From: an uncultured Oscillospiraceae bacterium
GTDB lineage: Bacteria > Bacillota > Clostridia > Oscillospirales > Oscillospiraceae
DNA: 34,646 nucleotides
Direction: 5' to 3'
Assembly: GCA_947632175.1 (NCBI GenBank)
Contig: CANROC010000025.1
Location: forward strand, 1 to 34,646
Shown here: positions 7,313 to 15,959 of the stretch, one piece after another
How positions within the stretch are numbered: position 1 is the first letter of the stretch
Layout: each line of letters begins with the position of its first letter
Notes under the pieces: generated by a model
Told to the model about the DNA's origin: nothing
The model's database searches: none
What the model saw: the letters and a program-made list of their open reading frames with translations, nothing else
Program-made: the position numbers and the translations under genes

Positions 7313-8725
7313 TTATGACCACTCGTTATCTATGAAATCCATGTCCGATAGGGGAGAAACAATTTCATTTGTTTTTTCTGGGATTAGCGTTCCGAGCTCA
7401 ATTGGATACTCAAATATAAGCGGTATGTCCTCAACTAAAATGGGGTAACAGCGATCATGAAATATTAGCGTTTCATTTTTACTTAACCTTTGCAAGCGTG
7501 AAGTTGATAGCAATGGTCTCCCGTATTCGTTGCGACCGGCAAGATCACTTATATAGCGCAAAAACTGTATCTCACGGCTGTGTAAGTATATTAAGTTCCC
7601 ACAGTTGTCAAGAACCGCCTTGGCAGCGTTTTCACCATATTTCTCTACTAATTGCCCATACGATTGAATCACCAAATGGAGCCTTATGTTGCGACTTCGC
7701 GCGGCTGTAATCATCGGTAACAAATCCGAAAACGTCGGCAAGTTACAGAATTCTTCAAGGATAAAGTTTACCCGCAACGGTAGTGTTCCGTTATATACTT
7801 CAGCCACACCAAGCAAAGAAGAATAACATTGACTGATAAAAAGAGTCGCGAGAAAATGGAAGGTAGTATTCTCGTCCGGGACAATGAGAAAAACCGCTGT
7901 TTTTGTCTCCCCGATTTTTTCGAGATCAAAGGACGTTGATGATAGCATTTCTGTTAATGCTGGTGATGATTTGAAAACTCTTACAAGTTGGTCGAAGGAT
8001 GATCTGATACATGATTTTGTATTTTCTGCAGTTAAATCCATATATCCTGCAAGGTTCTGATATATATCGCTATCTTTAGGGAGTGATTCAAAGCATTTTT
8101 GCAAAGTGCCATCTCCCATTTTCTCATAGCGCCATTTTAAGAGGTTTCCCATGTTGAGATCCTCTTCTAATGCTAACATTAACAATGCCATTCCCAGTGC
8201 AAGCTGTCCTGCAGACTCATTCCAATATGGATCTTTTGCATCTGTGCGTTTAAAGAAAACCTCATTGAAAAGGTCATTTAGTTGCATTACTGCAGCGTGT
8301 TTACCATCTACATCTGCAGAATAAGCCTTTTCTACCCGCTCCAAGGGGTTCCACTTATCAGGTGATTTTTGCGGAGTCCGTAAATTCAACACGACATTTT
8401 TGTATCCTTCCTTTGACAGAAAAGGAGACATCTTCCTTGCCAACTCGCCCTTCGGATCAATTACGATCATCGATTCACCAGCCTTGGCACATGTATAGAT
8501 CAATGGCAAAACAAAGCGAAGAGTCTTCATTGATCCCGTATCACCCAATATTAGAGAATGGCTGTCACTTGAATCAACATATAGTTGATTTATATTCCTA
8601 AAAAGCACCGGTCCTCCTCGTAAAATATGTGGTGCTTCGCCAATGTAAAAAGAGTCAAGATCACTAGTTAATTCTACATCTGATGCCATCCTTGACTCCT
8701 GATACCTTAATCCATCATTAAACAT
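7313..8725 (-). CDS. VirD4/TraG-like coupling ATPase without membrane anchor
   Basis: A 470-residue P-loop ATPase of the type IV coupling protein family. Walker A is GDTGSMKT (61-68), with Met replacing the usual Gly before the Lys; Walker B is FILEEF (321-326). The phrases MIVIDPKGEL and HLVIQSYGQL are typical of VirD4/TraG. It lacks the N-terminal membrane helices that most members have. ATG 8725 is chosen because AGGAGG lies six bases upstream; a longer reading to 8788 would overlap the previous gene. No relaxase, VirB4 or mating-pair genes are in the window, so a role in conjugation is not supported; it may move DNA or protein within the local system. Confidence 0.85.
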   Translation of the reverse strand: MFNDGLRYQESRMASDVELTSDLDSFYIGEAPHILRGGPVLFRNINQLYVDSSDSHSLILGDTGSMKTLRFVLPLIYTCAKAGESMIVIDPKGELARKMSPFLSKEGYKNVVLNLRTPQKSPDKWNPLERVEKAYSADVDGKHAAVMQLNDLFNEVFFKRTDAKDPYWNESAGQLALGMALLMLALEEDLNMGNLLKWRYEKMGDGTLQKCFESLPKDSDIYQNLAGYMDLTAENTKSCIRSSFDQLVRVFKSSPALTEMLSSTSFDLEKIGETKTAVFLIVPDENTTFHFLATLFISQCYSSLLGVAEVYNGTLPLRVNFILEEFCNLPTFSDLLPMITAARSRNIRLHLVIQSYGQLVEKYGENAAKAVLDNCGNLIYLHSREIQFLRYISDLAGRNEYGRPLLSTSRLQRLSKNETLIFHDRCYPILVEDIPLIFEYPIELGTLIPEKTNEIVSPLSDMDFIDNEWS

Positions 8726-8735
8726 ATCTATCCTC

Positions 8736-9527
8736 CTATGCCTTGTATGGCGCAAATCCGATCTTTGTTTTTTCAGGTACTCGTTCACTTCTTCCTGGAA
8801 GATTTATTACATCCAGTTCATCAATAACCCTGTTGGCGTCGGAGAGCTTTTTAGCAATGTCAATCTGGAATAAAGTTTGCATTACTAACCGCTTCACATC
8901 TTTAGTTAACCAGCGCATCTCCGAAAGATAATGCTTCATTTGATTTTTGGCTGCATCTGTCACGGAATATCCCATATCTAATGCGGCACTTACAAAGAGA
9001 TTAGAAAAAAACTGTAGATCAAACTCCGGGAGTGCTGCATCAATTAAGATGCAAGATTCACTCAACTGACTTTTGATGCTTTTCAGCCTATTTGTATTTT
9101 CATTTCCAGTGGCAACTACGATATAACAATTTTTCGGAAAGGAATTAAACACCTGGTTTACACAGGAGAAGTGTTCGTTCGCTCCAGAAGCACTCCATAA
9201 TTGATCAAGCTCAATGATGATAATTCCTCTGAACTCATTGTAGCAATCTCTAGCAATACTGATACTTTCTAGAACTTTTTCGATGAAAGAGTATTGCTTC
9301 TCGGATGAGTTAATGTGCGGCATTTTTACCGAAAAGTATTTCACAATACCTTTGAAGAACGCTAGATTACTTTCCAATTCACGCACAAGCTCTAGTGCAT
9401 AATTTTCTAGCAAGCCTAACTCGGATGAACCATTTATAAAAAAACATGGTGTCTGTCCATTATCAAGTAGGCTTTTAGAACATCCAACTAATGATTTAAT
9501 ACGTTCGTCTACCAAATCGATCTCCAT
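8736..9527 (-). CDS. AAA+-like ATPase-fold protein with degenerate P-loop
   Basis: A 263-residue protein that follows the AAA+ layout: an initial strand and loop FFINGSSELG (29-38), a Walker B-like strand IIIIELDQL (102-110), a sensor-1-like IVVATGN (136-142), and a helical lid-like region with RWLTKDVKRLVMQ. The P-loop lacks the GKT/S lysine, so ATP binding is doubtful. It may be an inactive partner of the VirD4-like ATPase encoded 10 bp downstream. The start ATG 9527 has only a weak site (GAAAG), and the predicted transcript start leaves a leader of about 11 bases. I do not recognise a named family. Confidence 0.6.
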   Translation of the reverse strand: MEIDLVDERIKSLVGCSKSLLDNGQTPCFFINGSSELGLLENYALELVRELESNLAFFKGIVKYFSVKMPHINSSEKQYSFIEKVLESISIARDCYNEFRGIIIIELDQLWSASGANEHFSCVNQVFNSFPKNCYIVVATGNENTNRLKSIKSQLSESCILIDAALPEFDLQFFSNLFVSAALDMGYSVTDAAKNQMKHYLSEMRWLTKDVKRLVMQTLFQIDIAKKLSDANRVIDELDVINLPGRSERVPEKTKIGFAPYKA

Positions 9528-9545
9528 CTTTCATTCTTTGCTACC

Positions 9546-9574
9546 TTATAAGTCGGTCTTGATCGAATTTTCCC
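9546..9574 (-). promoter_or_regulatory. Shared promoter-like motif, copy 2
   Basis: Minus strand: GGGAAAA (9574-9568), 12 bases, CGAC (9555-9552), TTATAA (9551-9546); 17 bases separate GGGAAA from TTATAA. It begins directly after the T-run of the terminator at 9578-9608 and lies 18 bases before ATG 9527, so it restarts transcription for the AAA-like and VirD4-like pair. Confidence 0.65.
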
Positions 9575-9577
9575 AAC

Positions 9578-9608
9578 AAAAAAAGCCATTCTCCCGAATG
9601 ACTTTTTT
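9578..9608 (-). terminator. Rho-independent terminator of the long operon
   Basis: On the minus strand, AAAAAAGTCATT pairs with AATGGCTTTTTT (one G-U pair) around the loop CGGGAG and ends in seven Ts. It lies 18 bp after the stop of the anti-sigma-like gene, so it ends the unit that starts near 33447. Confidence 0.8.
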
Positions 9609-9626
9609 ATGAGCTATTTGCGTGCT

Positions 9627-10250
9627 CTACTGCGTAATAATGATTTCAAAATCAGTATCTGTGATATTATTAAGTTCACCCTTCAATATATACCCATCAC
9701 GAGTCAGTGAGATTTCCTTCTTTTTCTTGTTTGGAAAATTCAAATACACAGATATGGTATCTGATGTCAAATCTCGAATATCTAATTGTACATACATCGA
9801 TCCAAGAGCCGGATCAAATAGAATAAAGGTTTTCTCGTTCTCAATATCCTCAAGTCTGGAAATCTTAGGGGATGTATCAGGCTCGACATTCCGAGCAGCC
9901 ATCGCAAGCGGAGCTTCAAAACACAATCCGCTAAAATCGCTTTGTAGCTGCTCCATGATAACATTAATTTGATCTTTTATGACTTTGGCTCTAACAGAGA
10001 TGACAGCGAGTACTTTTTTAACAACACTGTCCTCAAAAGAGTTCTGCTTATCACTTAATATTTTTCTAACGGCAATCATCCCGGTTTCATTTGTAACCTC
10101 AAGAATAGCCATAATACTGCAGAATTCATCATAGCAATCTTTACAATCAGCAATATGATTCATTTGCTCGATTTGAAGTTCATCTAACGGAGCATCATCT
10201 ATTGTCAGAGTGGCAAGATGATACAGGTTATTATAGTCAATATGTTTCAT
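9627..10250 (-). CDS. Soluble HxxxCxxC (ZAS-type) anti-sigma-like protein
   Basis: A 207-residue protein with a zinc anti-sigma signature, His32-x3-Cys36-x2-Cys39, in a helical N-terminal region of about 50 residues. The middle is helical. The C-terminal part (about 130-207) is strand-rich with FILFDPALGSMYVQLDI and EISLTRDGYILKGEL. There is no membrane helix, so it would act in the cytoplasm. Its ATG overlaps the stop of the sigma-like gene by four bases (ATGA), the typical arrangement of a sigma/anti-sigma pair, and has AGGAGG about 8 bases upstream. Zinc-binding anti-sigma factors hold their sigma until a signal releases it; whether this one binds the neighbouring protein is inferred from order only. 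Confidence 0.6.
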   Translation of the reverse strand: MKHIDYNNLYHLATLTIDDAPLDELQIEQMNHIADCKDCYDEFCSIMAILEVTNETGMIAVRKILSDKQNSFEDSVVKKVLAVISVRAKVIKDQINVIMEQLQSDFSGLCFEAPLAMAARNVEPDTSPKISRLEDIENEKTFILFDPALGSMYVQLDIRDLTSDTISVYLNFPNKKKKEISLTRDGYILKGELNNITDTDFEIIITQ

Positions 10251-11221
10251 CTTGAATGCCCTCCTTTTACAAGCTTATATAATACATCGTTTTCCGATAG
10301 GTATGATTTGGCGGTTTCGAGAAGCTCCGAATTTTCTATAACAAGTTTCATCGCAACCTTTGTGCAAACTTTATGCATATATTCTGCCCAATCTTCGATT
10401 TTCCCCTTATTAAAATGCTGCGTATAAAGAACATCACCCAGTCGTTTGCTATTATCTATGCTTTCGTCTACGCTATCTATTTGATTTAAAAATGAAACAC
10501 ACCAAGTGAGCTGTTTGCTAACATTCGCTTGTAGATATCTCTCTGAATCATTCTTAAGATAATATAACGTTCTACCGGTCATGTAATCAAATGCCCATTT
10601 TGCAGATGAGGCTTTATTATCTGGGATTACTGCTAACAAATGCGGTAAAACTCTAGCATAATATAACGCTAGACTCCTAGGCGGATAAGCAGTAGCTTCG
10701 GTGAAAGCACGACAATAGAGAATGAACAATTCCTCGTACAACTTTCTTTTTTCTTCGTCATCTATTTCATCTTCAATTGTGTTTGATGAAATTTTTTCTG
10801 CATAAGCATGGCCTGAGTCGTCAATCGGTTCATCGAGTGATACGGTTTCACATTGTTTTCTGGCAGTAGAAAACTTCCTTATCTCGTCTAACACTTTATG
10901 TTTGTAGACACCAAAAGCATAGTATGTAAAGTCTTGCCTGACAGTTTTCTCTTTCTTATCTTGCTCTATAACCTTCCAAGCCGCCAGTCGGCTTTCCTGC
11001 ATCGCAGTGTGTTCATTTTCGTCAGAATAGCATCCTGTTTTCCAAAGTTGTCGTCTCACCCAAGCAACACAATACTCATCGAGTTCACTAATTATCAACT
11101 CCATTTCCGCATTGGACCCGCTATTTATATAGTTTTCGTATGCTCTTTGAATGGACTCCGACTTTTTCTTTTGAGAAGATGCCTTGTCCAGCAAATTATT
11201 TATGTACTTTTTCTGTTCCAT
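10247..11221 (-). CDS. Sigma-70-like (ECF-like) protein
   Basis: A 324-residue protein. Residues 40-125 match sigma region 2: an AMQESRLAAWKVIEQ helix followed by FTYYAFGVYKHKVLDEIRKFS, close to the ECF pattern of an AeDavQEaf helix then a Y-riarNkvlDeiR helix, and then VSLDEP. The C-terminal 180 residues are helical, longer than a usual region 4, and I see no clear helix-turn-helix there. ATG 11221 has AGGAGG seven bases upstream; a longer reading to 11251 would overlap the CHAT gene. It lies between the CHAT protease and the anti-sigma-like gene. It is the best local candidate to read the repeated GGGAAAA-N12-CGAC promoters. Confidence 0.6.
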   Translation of the reverse strand: MEQKKYINNLLDKASSQKKKSESIQRAYENYINSGSNAEMELIISELDEYCVAWVRRQLWKTGCYSDENEHTAMQESRLAAWKVIEQDKKEKTVRQDFTYYAFGVYKHKVLDEIRKFSTARKQCETVSLDEPIDDSGHAYAEKISSNTIEDEIDDEEKRKLYEELFILYCRAFTEATAYPPRSLALYYARVLPHLLAVIPDNKASSAKWAFDYMTGRTLYYLKNDSERYLQANVSKQLTWCVSFLNQIDSVDESIDNSKRLGDVLYTQHFNKGKIEDWAEYMHKVCTKVAMKLVIENSELLETAKSYLSENDVLYKLVKGGHSR

Positions 11222-11232
11222 CAATGCACCTC

Positions 11233-14200
11233 CTAATTGCAGCGAAAGCAAGTAAAGCCTGACCAGTAAATTTCATTTTTGAATGGGCGAAATCTTTCAT
11301 TTTTATTGACGTAAGAGGAAACCCTCAACTTCATATTGGAATTGAGGATATTCCCCCGCAAAATATATTCAAACCAATTTCTTCTCTTTAGATCGCCTAT
11401 TGTAACCGTTCTTAAATACTGCTTTGCTCTCTTTAGTGCAACTGGAGGAGCGACTTTTTTAACACAGTATTGATAATAAAAAGCGTCCATTAAAATTGCT
11501 GTTGCCATATCATCGGCATTCCATATGTTCGATATAACATATTTAACTCCAGAAGCTGAAAACCCACCTATTAAACCTTGGAATCCTTTTGAAGCTACAA
11601 TATCATTCATCCCACCCAAGCATGAGGATAAGACAACAAGTTCTACATTATGATAATCATATCTACTAATCTCATCAGCAGTAAGAATACCATTGCCACA
11701 ATTACTATCCCATTCTTTCTTTCTGAGCCAATTACACACTCCAGAGAACAGAAGACACGAGGAGTAAATTGAATCAGTATCTCCAAGCAAATCAAAATAG
11801 CCATGTGTCGCCAAATGAATGTTGCGTTTTCCAATACCGTTTTGAAGTTGATACCGGGTTGCTTGCTTTCCAACTAAAAACTTGGATTTGCAGTATTTAC
11901 TAACCATTCTTGCCTCAAACTCACTAAAGGGCAGCTGAAGAATTGTATCAGGCTTTAATTCAACAAATCTTAGTCGATCTTGATCTTTTGTATCGGCTCT
12001 TTGAATTTGCTTTTCAGGAACATCGAATTGAGGATTTCCAACGATCAAGCTTCCGCTTCCAAAATCACTAGAATCTGAATATAAAAAGTCTCTGCCACTT
12101 TCCATTACAACAATGTTGAAATAATCCCCAAGTAATTCTCCTTTTCCATCTGCCAAAACATCAAATGGGAGATTCAGAATATCAGCATCAGGAGCTATAA
12201 AGAGTTTTTTATAGCCGGCAATTAATGAGTAAATAGGAGAAATCAAAGAGGAATACAGCTTTCTTTTAAAGTGTTCTTTTTTCTCCATCTGTTCTATCGA
12301 TAGTTCACCTCTCGATTCATTTACTATTAATTGAACTAGCTCCGATGCATCGTCTATGATTGACTCTGCATTGTGAAGAATACATCTGTTAATAGTGCAT
12401 TGTCCATCATTCTTGATCACTACAAAAGCATCAAGTTCCAGTGTGTCATCTGTCGTATCTCCTGATTTTACTCCATAATCTTTCGGACACAAGATATATT
12501 CGATAAGTACAGAATTATCGGGCAGTTTATTCTTCAATTCTCTTACAGTAATATCTTTGGTTTGAACCCTTTCTGGAAATCGTGCTGAGAACTCAGCCTC
12601 CAGCACTCTAAGGTTCTCTTTCTCCATGTCATATTCATTGCTGTCAGGCAAAAATATACCTTCGGTTTCTATCGCAGCCAAGCGATCTTGGATGGATTTA
12701 ATCTTTCCGATTAACCCTGCGTCAACATATCCTGAATTTAATATTCGATTACGTTCTTTTCCTGCCAAAGAAGCAAGCGCCTTATAGTTTATAACTCTCT
12801 CATATAATTTCCAGGTATTCTTCTCAATTGTCCGCATAATTGCATAGCTACAGGTAAACAGTAGCTGCGTAGGTGAGAGGATCTGCAACAACCTGTTGTC
12901 GTTTGAGTAGCACAAGTATAAGTGCCAAACCTCACGTATTTGTAGAAGCGCATGGTTTAAATATTTTAGTGCCTCTTGCTCCTTTCCGCACTTTCCCAAA
13001 ATACTGGCGGCTGTCTGAAAAACAGATGCCTTTGTGCTTAATGGGATTACTGAATTCCAGCATTCTCTTGCTGCTTTAAGGATAGTGCCTTCTGCCAAGT
13101 CAGACCGATTTACTTCCCATGCCAATATGGAAAGAATCAGCCACAAAACTATCCTTTGCCCCTGTTCCAGTTGCTCAATCCCAGTGTTATCAACAATCGC
13201 CAAACCATCACAATAATCATTACATTGTCTTGAGGTCAGCTCATCATTTTGAAGAAGCAATTGTACTCCTGTGACAAAGAAAATCACTTTTTCGGGGTAA
13301 GCGTTCTTGCAATTTTCATTAGGTGTTTTTATTTGGCATCCAATCTCATCCAATTCAGAGATAAGAAAATCTACTTCCTCCTTGTCGATTTCAAGAAATG
13401 CCTGGCTTACCAGGCTGTTATACATAGTAAGTATTCTATATTGGTCTTTTTCCTCAATTCCGCCACCATCCTTCTCAATCAACTCCAACAGTTCTAAAAT
13501 TAGAGGTGACGCCTTCGGCATGTCATTCTCTACGTAATAAACCATGAGAAGATTGCTCTTCACCTGTGCTATTGAAAGGATTTCATCTACATTGGCTGGA
13601 AACGGTGCATTAACTGCGCTTACAAAAGCCTGTTCAGCGAGAATGTATTTCCCTCTCTTTAAGTAAAAGCCACCAATGAGGTTATAACTCAAACGAAGTT
13701 TTATCAACGGCTCTGGAGATTTTTCATTATATTCTTCACAGATTTTATAATATAGCGAGTGAAGATGTTCATATGAATAGAAAATCTCATGGTTCAGCTT
13801 ATATAAAAGCACAATATACAGGGTTTTACCCTCAACTATTTTCAGAGTGTCTCTATCTATATCGGAGTAACTTCCTTCTTCTACACAATTGATAAATCTA
13901 TATAGAAAAGACAACTCTTCCGTATTATCTTCGTTGCTAGCAAGAGCTAAATGCATTACCGCATATTCTCGCCTTGCTAAGGCAGTGTACCAGTCTTGTT
14001 CTCCGTATAGTTCCAGTCGAATATTGTAGCAGTTTTTGAATACTGCTAGTGCGGCTTTAGTGTTGTTCTTTCTTTGAAGAAGGCATCCAGAAAACCACAG
14101 GAAGTCTGATGTGTACTCATCATGAATGCCCTTAAAATATGCCTTTTCTTTATTGCATATTACATAACTTTCATCAGGACATATTTCTACAATTTGAGAT

Positions 14201-14760
14201 AACGATTTTACAACGATCTCCCTATGCTTTAGGATATTTTCTTTGTTTCTCTCTGCGCTAATGCTTACAAGATGCGTTATAATACGGCCAACCATTTCAA
14301 TATCTTGGTGACTTTCAAAATAGCTGGCCATATTCGTAAGCATGAAAAATAGATTTTCAGAAATTTCGATATTTGGTCCTATTTCCCCATATTCTTCGCT
14401 AATGAGTATCTTCAGAGCTTCAGTGTAGTCTCCACCCTCAATCATCGAAAGAACACAGTCGCATGCATCCGATAGGGTGTTAGGAGTTAATTCCAAACTA
14501 TATTCCAGTCGCTTCACACTATTAAGGAGCAAATCAATTTCTTCTATTACCTTACCTTGCTGCCCAGATTCTAGGCATAGACATATTTTTCTGCTCCTGA
14601 GGCATACCATAGCTATTTCGTGATCGACCCAATCAGTGTGAGTTTGCGGAGAGTTGCTCACCAATATAGAAATCAATTCAGCATCATAGCGATCGATTTC
14701 CTCTTGTATTGCTTTTTCAACTTCAATCAAGTCATCGCGATCTTCTCTCACAATTTGCAC
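11233..14760 (-). CDS. TPR-CHAT caspase-like protease
   Basis: A 1175-residue protein. Residues 1 to about 700 are helical tetratricopeptide-type repeats (for example AALAVFKNCYNIRLELYG, ILAEQAFVSAVN, EALKYLNHALLQIREVW). A linker follows, then a CHAT domain from about 750. The catalytic pair is His986 in HLATHG and Cys1047 in VVLSSCLGG, followed by GLIGGFSASGVKYVISNIW, a strongly conserved CHAT stretch. CHAT proteases cleave partner proteins after activation and act in bacterial immune and cell-death pathways. The start is a GTG at 14760 with a weak site. The protein ends with an extra tail of about 35 residues containing CFRC. Natural substrate candidates are encoded around it, such as the anti-sigma-like protein, but this is only an inference. 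Confidence 0.9.
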   Translation of the reverse strand: MQIVREDRDDLIEVEKAIQEEIDRYDAELISILVSNSPQTHTDWVDHEIAMVCLRSRKICLCLESGQQGKVIEEIDLLLNSVKRLEYSLELTPNTLSDACDCVLSMIEGGDYTEALKILISEEYGEIGPNIEISENLFFMLTNMASYFESHQDIEMVGRIITHLVSISAERNKENILKHREIVVKSLSQIVEICPDESYVICNKEKAYFKGIHDEYTSDFLWFSGCLLQRKNNTKAALAVFKNCYNIRLELYGEQDWYTALARREYAVMHLALASNEDNTEELSFLYRFINCVEEGSYSDIDRDTLKIVEGKTLYIVLLYKLNHEIFYSYEHLHSLYYKICEEYNEKSPEPLIKLRLSYNLIGGFYLKRGKYILAEQAFVSAVNAPFPANVDEILSIAQVKSNLLMVYYVENDMPKASPLILELLELIEKDGGGIEEKDQYRILTMYNSLVSQAFLEIDKEEVDFLISELDEIGCQIKTPNENCKNAYPEKVIFFVTGVQLLLQNDELTSRQCNDYCDGLAIVDNTGIEQLEQGQRIVLWLILSILAWEVNRSDLAEGTILKAARECWNSVIPLSTKASVFQTAASILGKCGKEQEALKYLNHALLQIREVWHLYLCYSNDNRLLQILSPTQLLFTCSYAIMRTIEKNTWKLYERVINYKALASLAGKERNRILNSGYVDAGLIGKIKSIQDRLAAIETEGIFLPDSNEYDMEKENLRVLEAEFSARFPERVQTKDITVRELKNKLPDNSVLIEYILCPKDYGVKSGDTTDDTLELDAFVVIKNDGQCTINRCILHNAESIIDDASELVQLIVNESRGELSIEQMEKKEHFKRKLYSSLISPIYSLIAGYKKLFIAPDADILNLPFDVLADGKGELLGDYFNIVVMESGRDFLYSDSSDFGSGSLIVGNPQFDVPEKQIQRADTKDQDRLRFVELKPDTILQLPFSEFEARMVSKYCKSKFLVGKQATRYQLQNGIGKRNIHLATHGYFDLLGDTDSIYSSCLLFSGVCNWLRKKEWDSNCGNGILTADEISRYDYHNVELVVLSSCLGGMNDIVASKGFQGLIGGFSASGVKYVISNIWNADDMATAILMDAFYYQYCVKKVAPPVALKRAKQYLRTVTIGDLKRRNWFEYILRGNILNSNMKLRVSSYVNKNERFRPFKNEIYWSGFTCFRCN

Positions 14761-14778
14761 CTTCTTTACGTTCGGAAA

Positions 14779-15411
14779 TCAACTACCAATTCCATTACCT
14801 TTGCTATTATTGTTGACACTGCTTATTTGATTCGTATGAGTAGCTTTCGCTGAACTGCTGCCATTTGCTCGACTGACAAACAAATCTCTGCTAGCTGCTT
14901 TCTTATTAGCAGAGCTATCGTGGCTTGTCTTTTTTACCAGTAGCCGAGGCCGTTTGGATTGTTTCGATCTTTCTGCATTTGAGCCAGTCTTTGAAACTGC
15001 TTTACTTTTTTCGTATTTTGTGTTTGCAATCTTCTTTGATCGGTCACTGAGCGGATCTGAAAGTTTTCGATAATTAATTCCTGGTAGTTCCCCATCGAAT
15101 GATTCAACTTTTTTTGTCTTTAGGTTAAAGCGACCGTTAGCATCGTTTTTCCAGTTTCCGCCATGTGCTTGAAAATGCTCTTCATGTGTTAGAAATTGAA
15201 TGTTCTTTTCGTTTCCCGCATGTTCAGGATGCGATTTAACGGAGAGCATATGTTGTCCTTCATACCCATGACACTTCCCAGTTGCTATAATCTCCCGCTG
15301 TTCTTTTTGAGACCAGTTTCGACTTCCTCGTGACTGTAAAACCTGCTTCCGTTCCTTTGACCAAGCTTTACTTACCGCACATCTTCTTTGATAGCTGATA
15401 CTATTCTCCAT
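14779..15411 (-). CDS. HNH-type nuclease (polymorphic-toxin-like) with disordered tail
   Basis: A 210-residue protein. Residues 12-95 match the HNH/EHHH toxin nuclease pattern: AWSKERKQVL, then GYEGQHMLSVKSHPEHAG (Glu51, His54), IQFLTHEEHFQAHGGNW (Glu78, His79, His83, Asn86). Most relatives have His-His where this has Gln53-His54. Residues 97-210 are rich in Ser, Lys, Asn and Arg and look disordered. In polymorphic toxins this nuclease is usually the last domain; here it is N-terminal and stands alone with no secretion signal. The upstream gene encodes a SUKH protein, a common immunity family for nuclease toxins, and overlaps it by 11 bp. GGAGG lies six bases before the ATG. Confidence 0.78.
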   Translation of the reverse strand: MENSISYQRRCAVSKAWSKERKQVLQSRGSRNWSQKEQREIIATGKCHGYEGQHMLSVKSHPEHAGNEKNIQFLTHEEHFQAHGGNWKNDANGRFNLKTKKVESFDGELPGINYRKLSDPLSDRSKKIANTKYEKSKAVSKTGSNAERSKQSKRPRLLVKKTSHDSSANKKAASRDLFVSRANGSSSAKATHTNQISSVNNNSKGNGIGS

Positions 15412-15934
15412 CCTGCTCCTCCATTTTCAAGGGAACAGGCTCCAAGGCATCATCTTCTACCATCTGTACAGCGGTATTGTATTCATCAGCAAGAAAATCA
15501 GTAAAGCTTTCCCATACAGTTGTGAAGGTCATTTCAGACATATCCCAAAGATATATCCTAGAGTCTGATGGAGAGATACATATAGGATCTCCGTAATTCA
15601 ATATGGCGATTATTAAATAGCCGTCAGGAAGTCCCAGAAGTTCATGCTTCTGTTTTGTGTTCCACTCCTGCAAAGTGGAAAATGAGATCTCTAGCTCCTC
15701 GTCATAATCATCACAGCCAAGTAGGGTAGTGGAGAACAGCAGACCACCATCACAAACTGCAAGCCAGGTTTTAATCTCTACGGCTGTATCCGGAAGCTCG
15801 AAAGAGGCCTTATTTATACTCGATCTACGTAACAAATGATACTGATCCATGTCTTCCAGAGCATCTATCACTTGTAACATTGTCTTATCGTTTCTATATA
15901 TTTTTCGTGCTTGTGTATAATCAAAAAATCCCAT
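15401..15934 (-). CDS. SUKH (SMI1/KNR4) family immunity-like protein
   Basis: A 177-residue protein with SUKH features: Trp57 and CDGG (61-64) in EIKTWLAVCDGGLLF, a TLQEWNTKQ stretch, LPDGYLIIAILNYGDPICI (102-120) and a final TVWESFTDFLAD. SUKH proteins bind and neutralise nuclease and other toxins of polymorphic toxin systems. It directly precedes and overlaps the HNH nuclease gene, so the pair reads as immunity then toxin. GAGG lies six bases before ATG 15934. The last 20 residues are acidic and could mimic DNA or pair with the basic nuclease tail, which is speculation. Confidence 0.8.
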   Translation of the reverse strand: MGFFDYTQARKIYRNDKTMLQVIDALEDMDQYHLLRRSSINKASFELPDTAVEIKTWLAVCDGGLLFSTTLLGCDDYDEELEISFSTLQEWNTKQKHELLGLPDGYLIIAILNYGDPICISPSDSRIYLWDMSEMTFTTVWESFTDFLADEYNTAVQMVEDDALEPVPLKMEEQDGE

Positions 15935-15959
15935 GTTTTACCTCGTTAAGCTGTTATTT

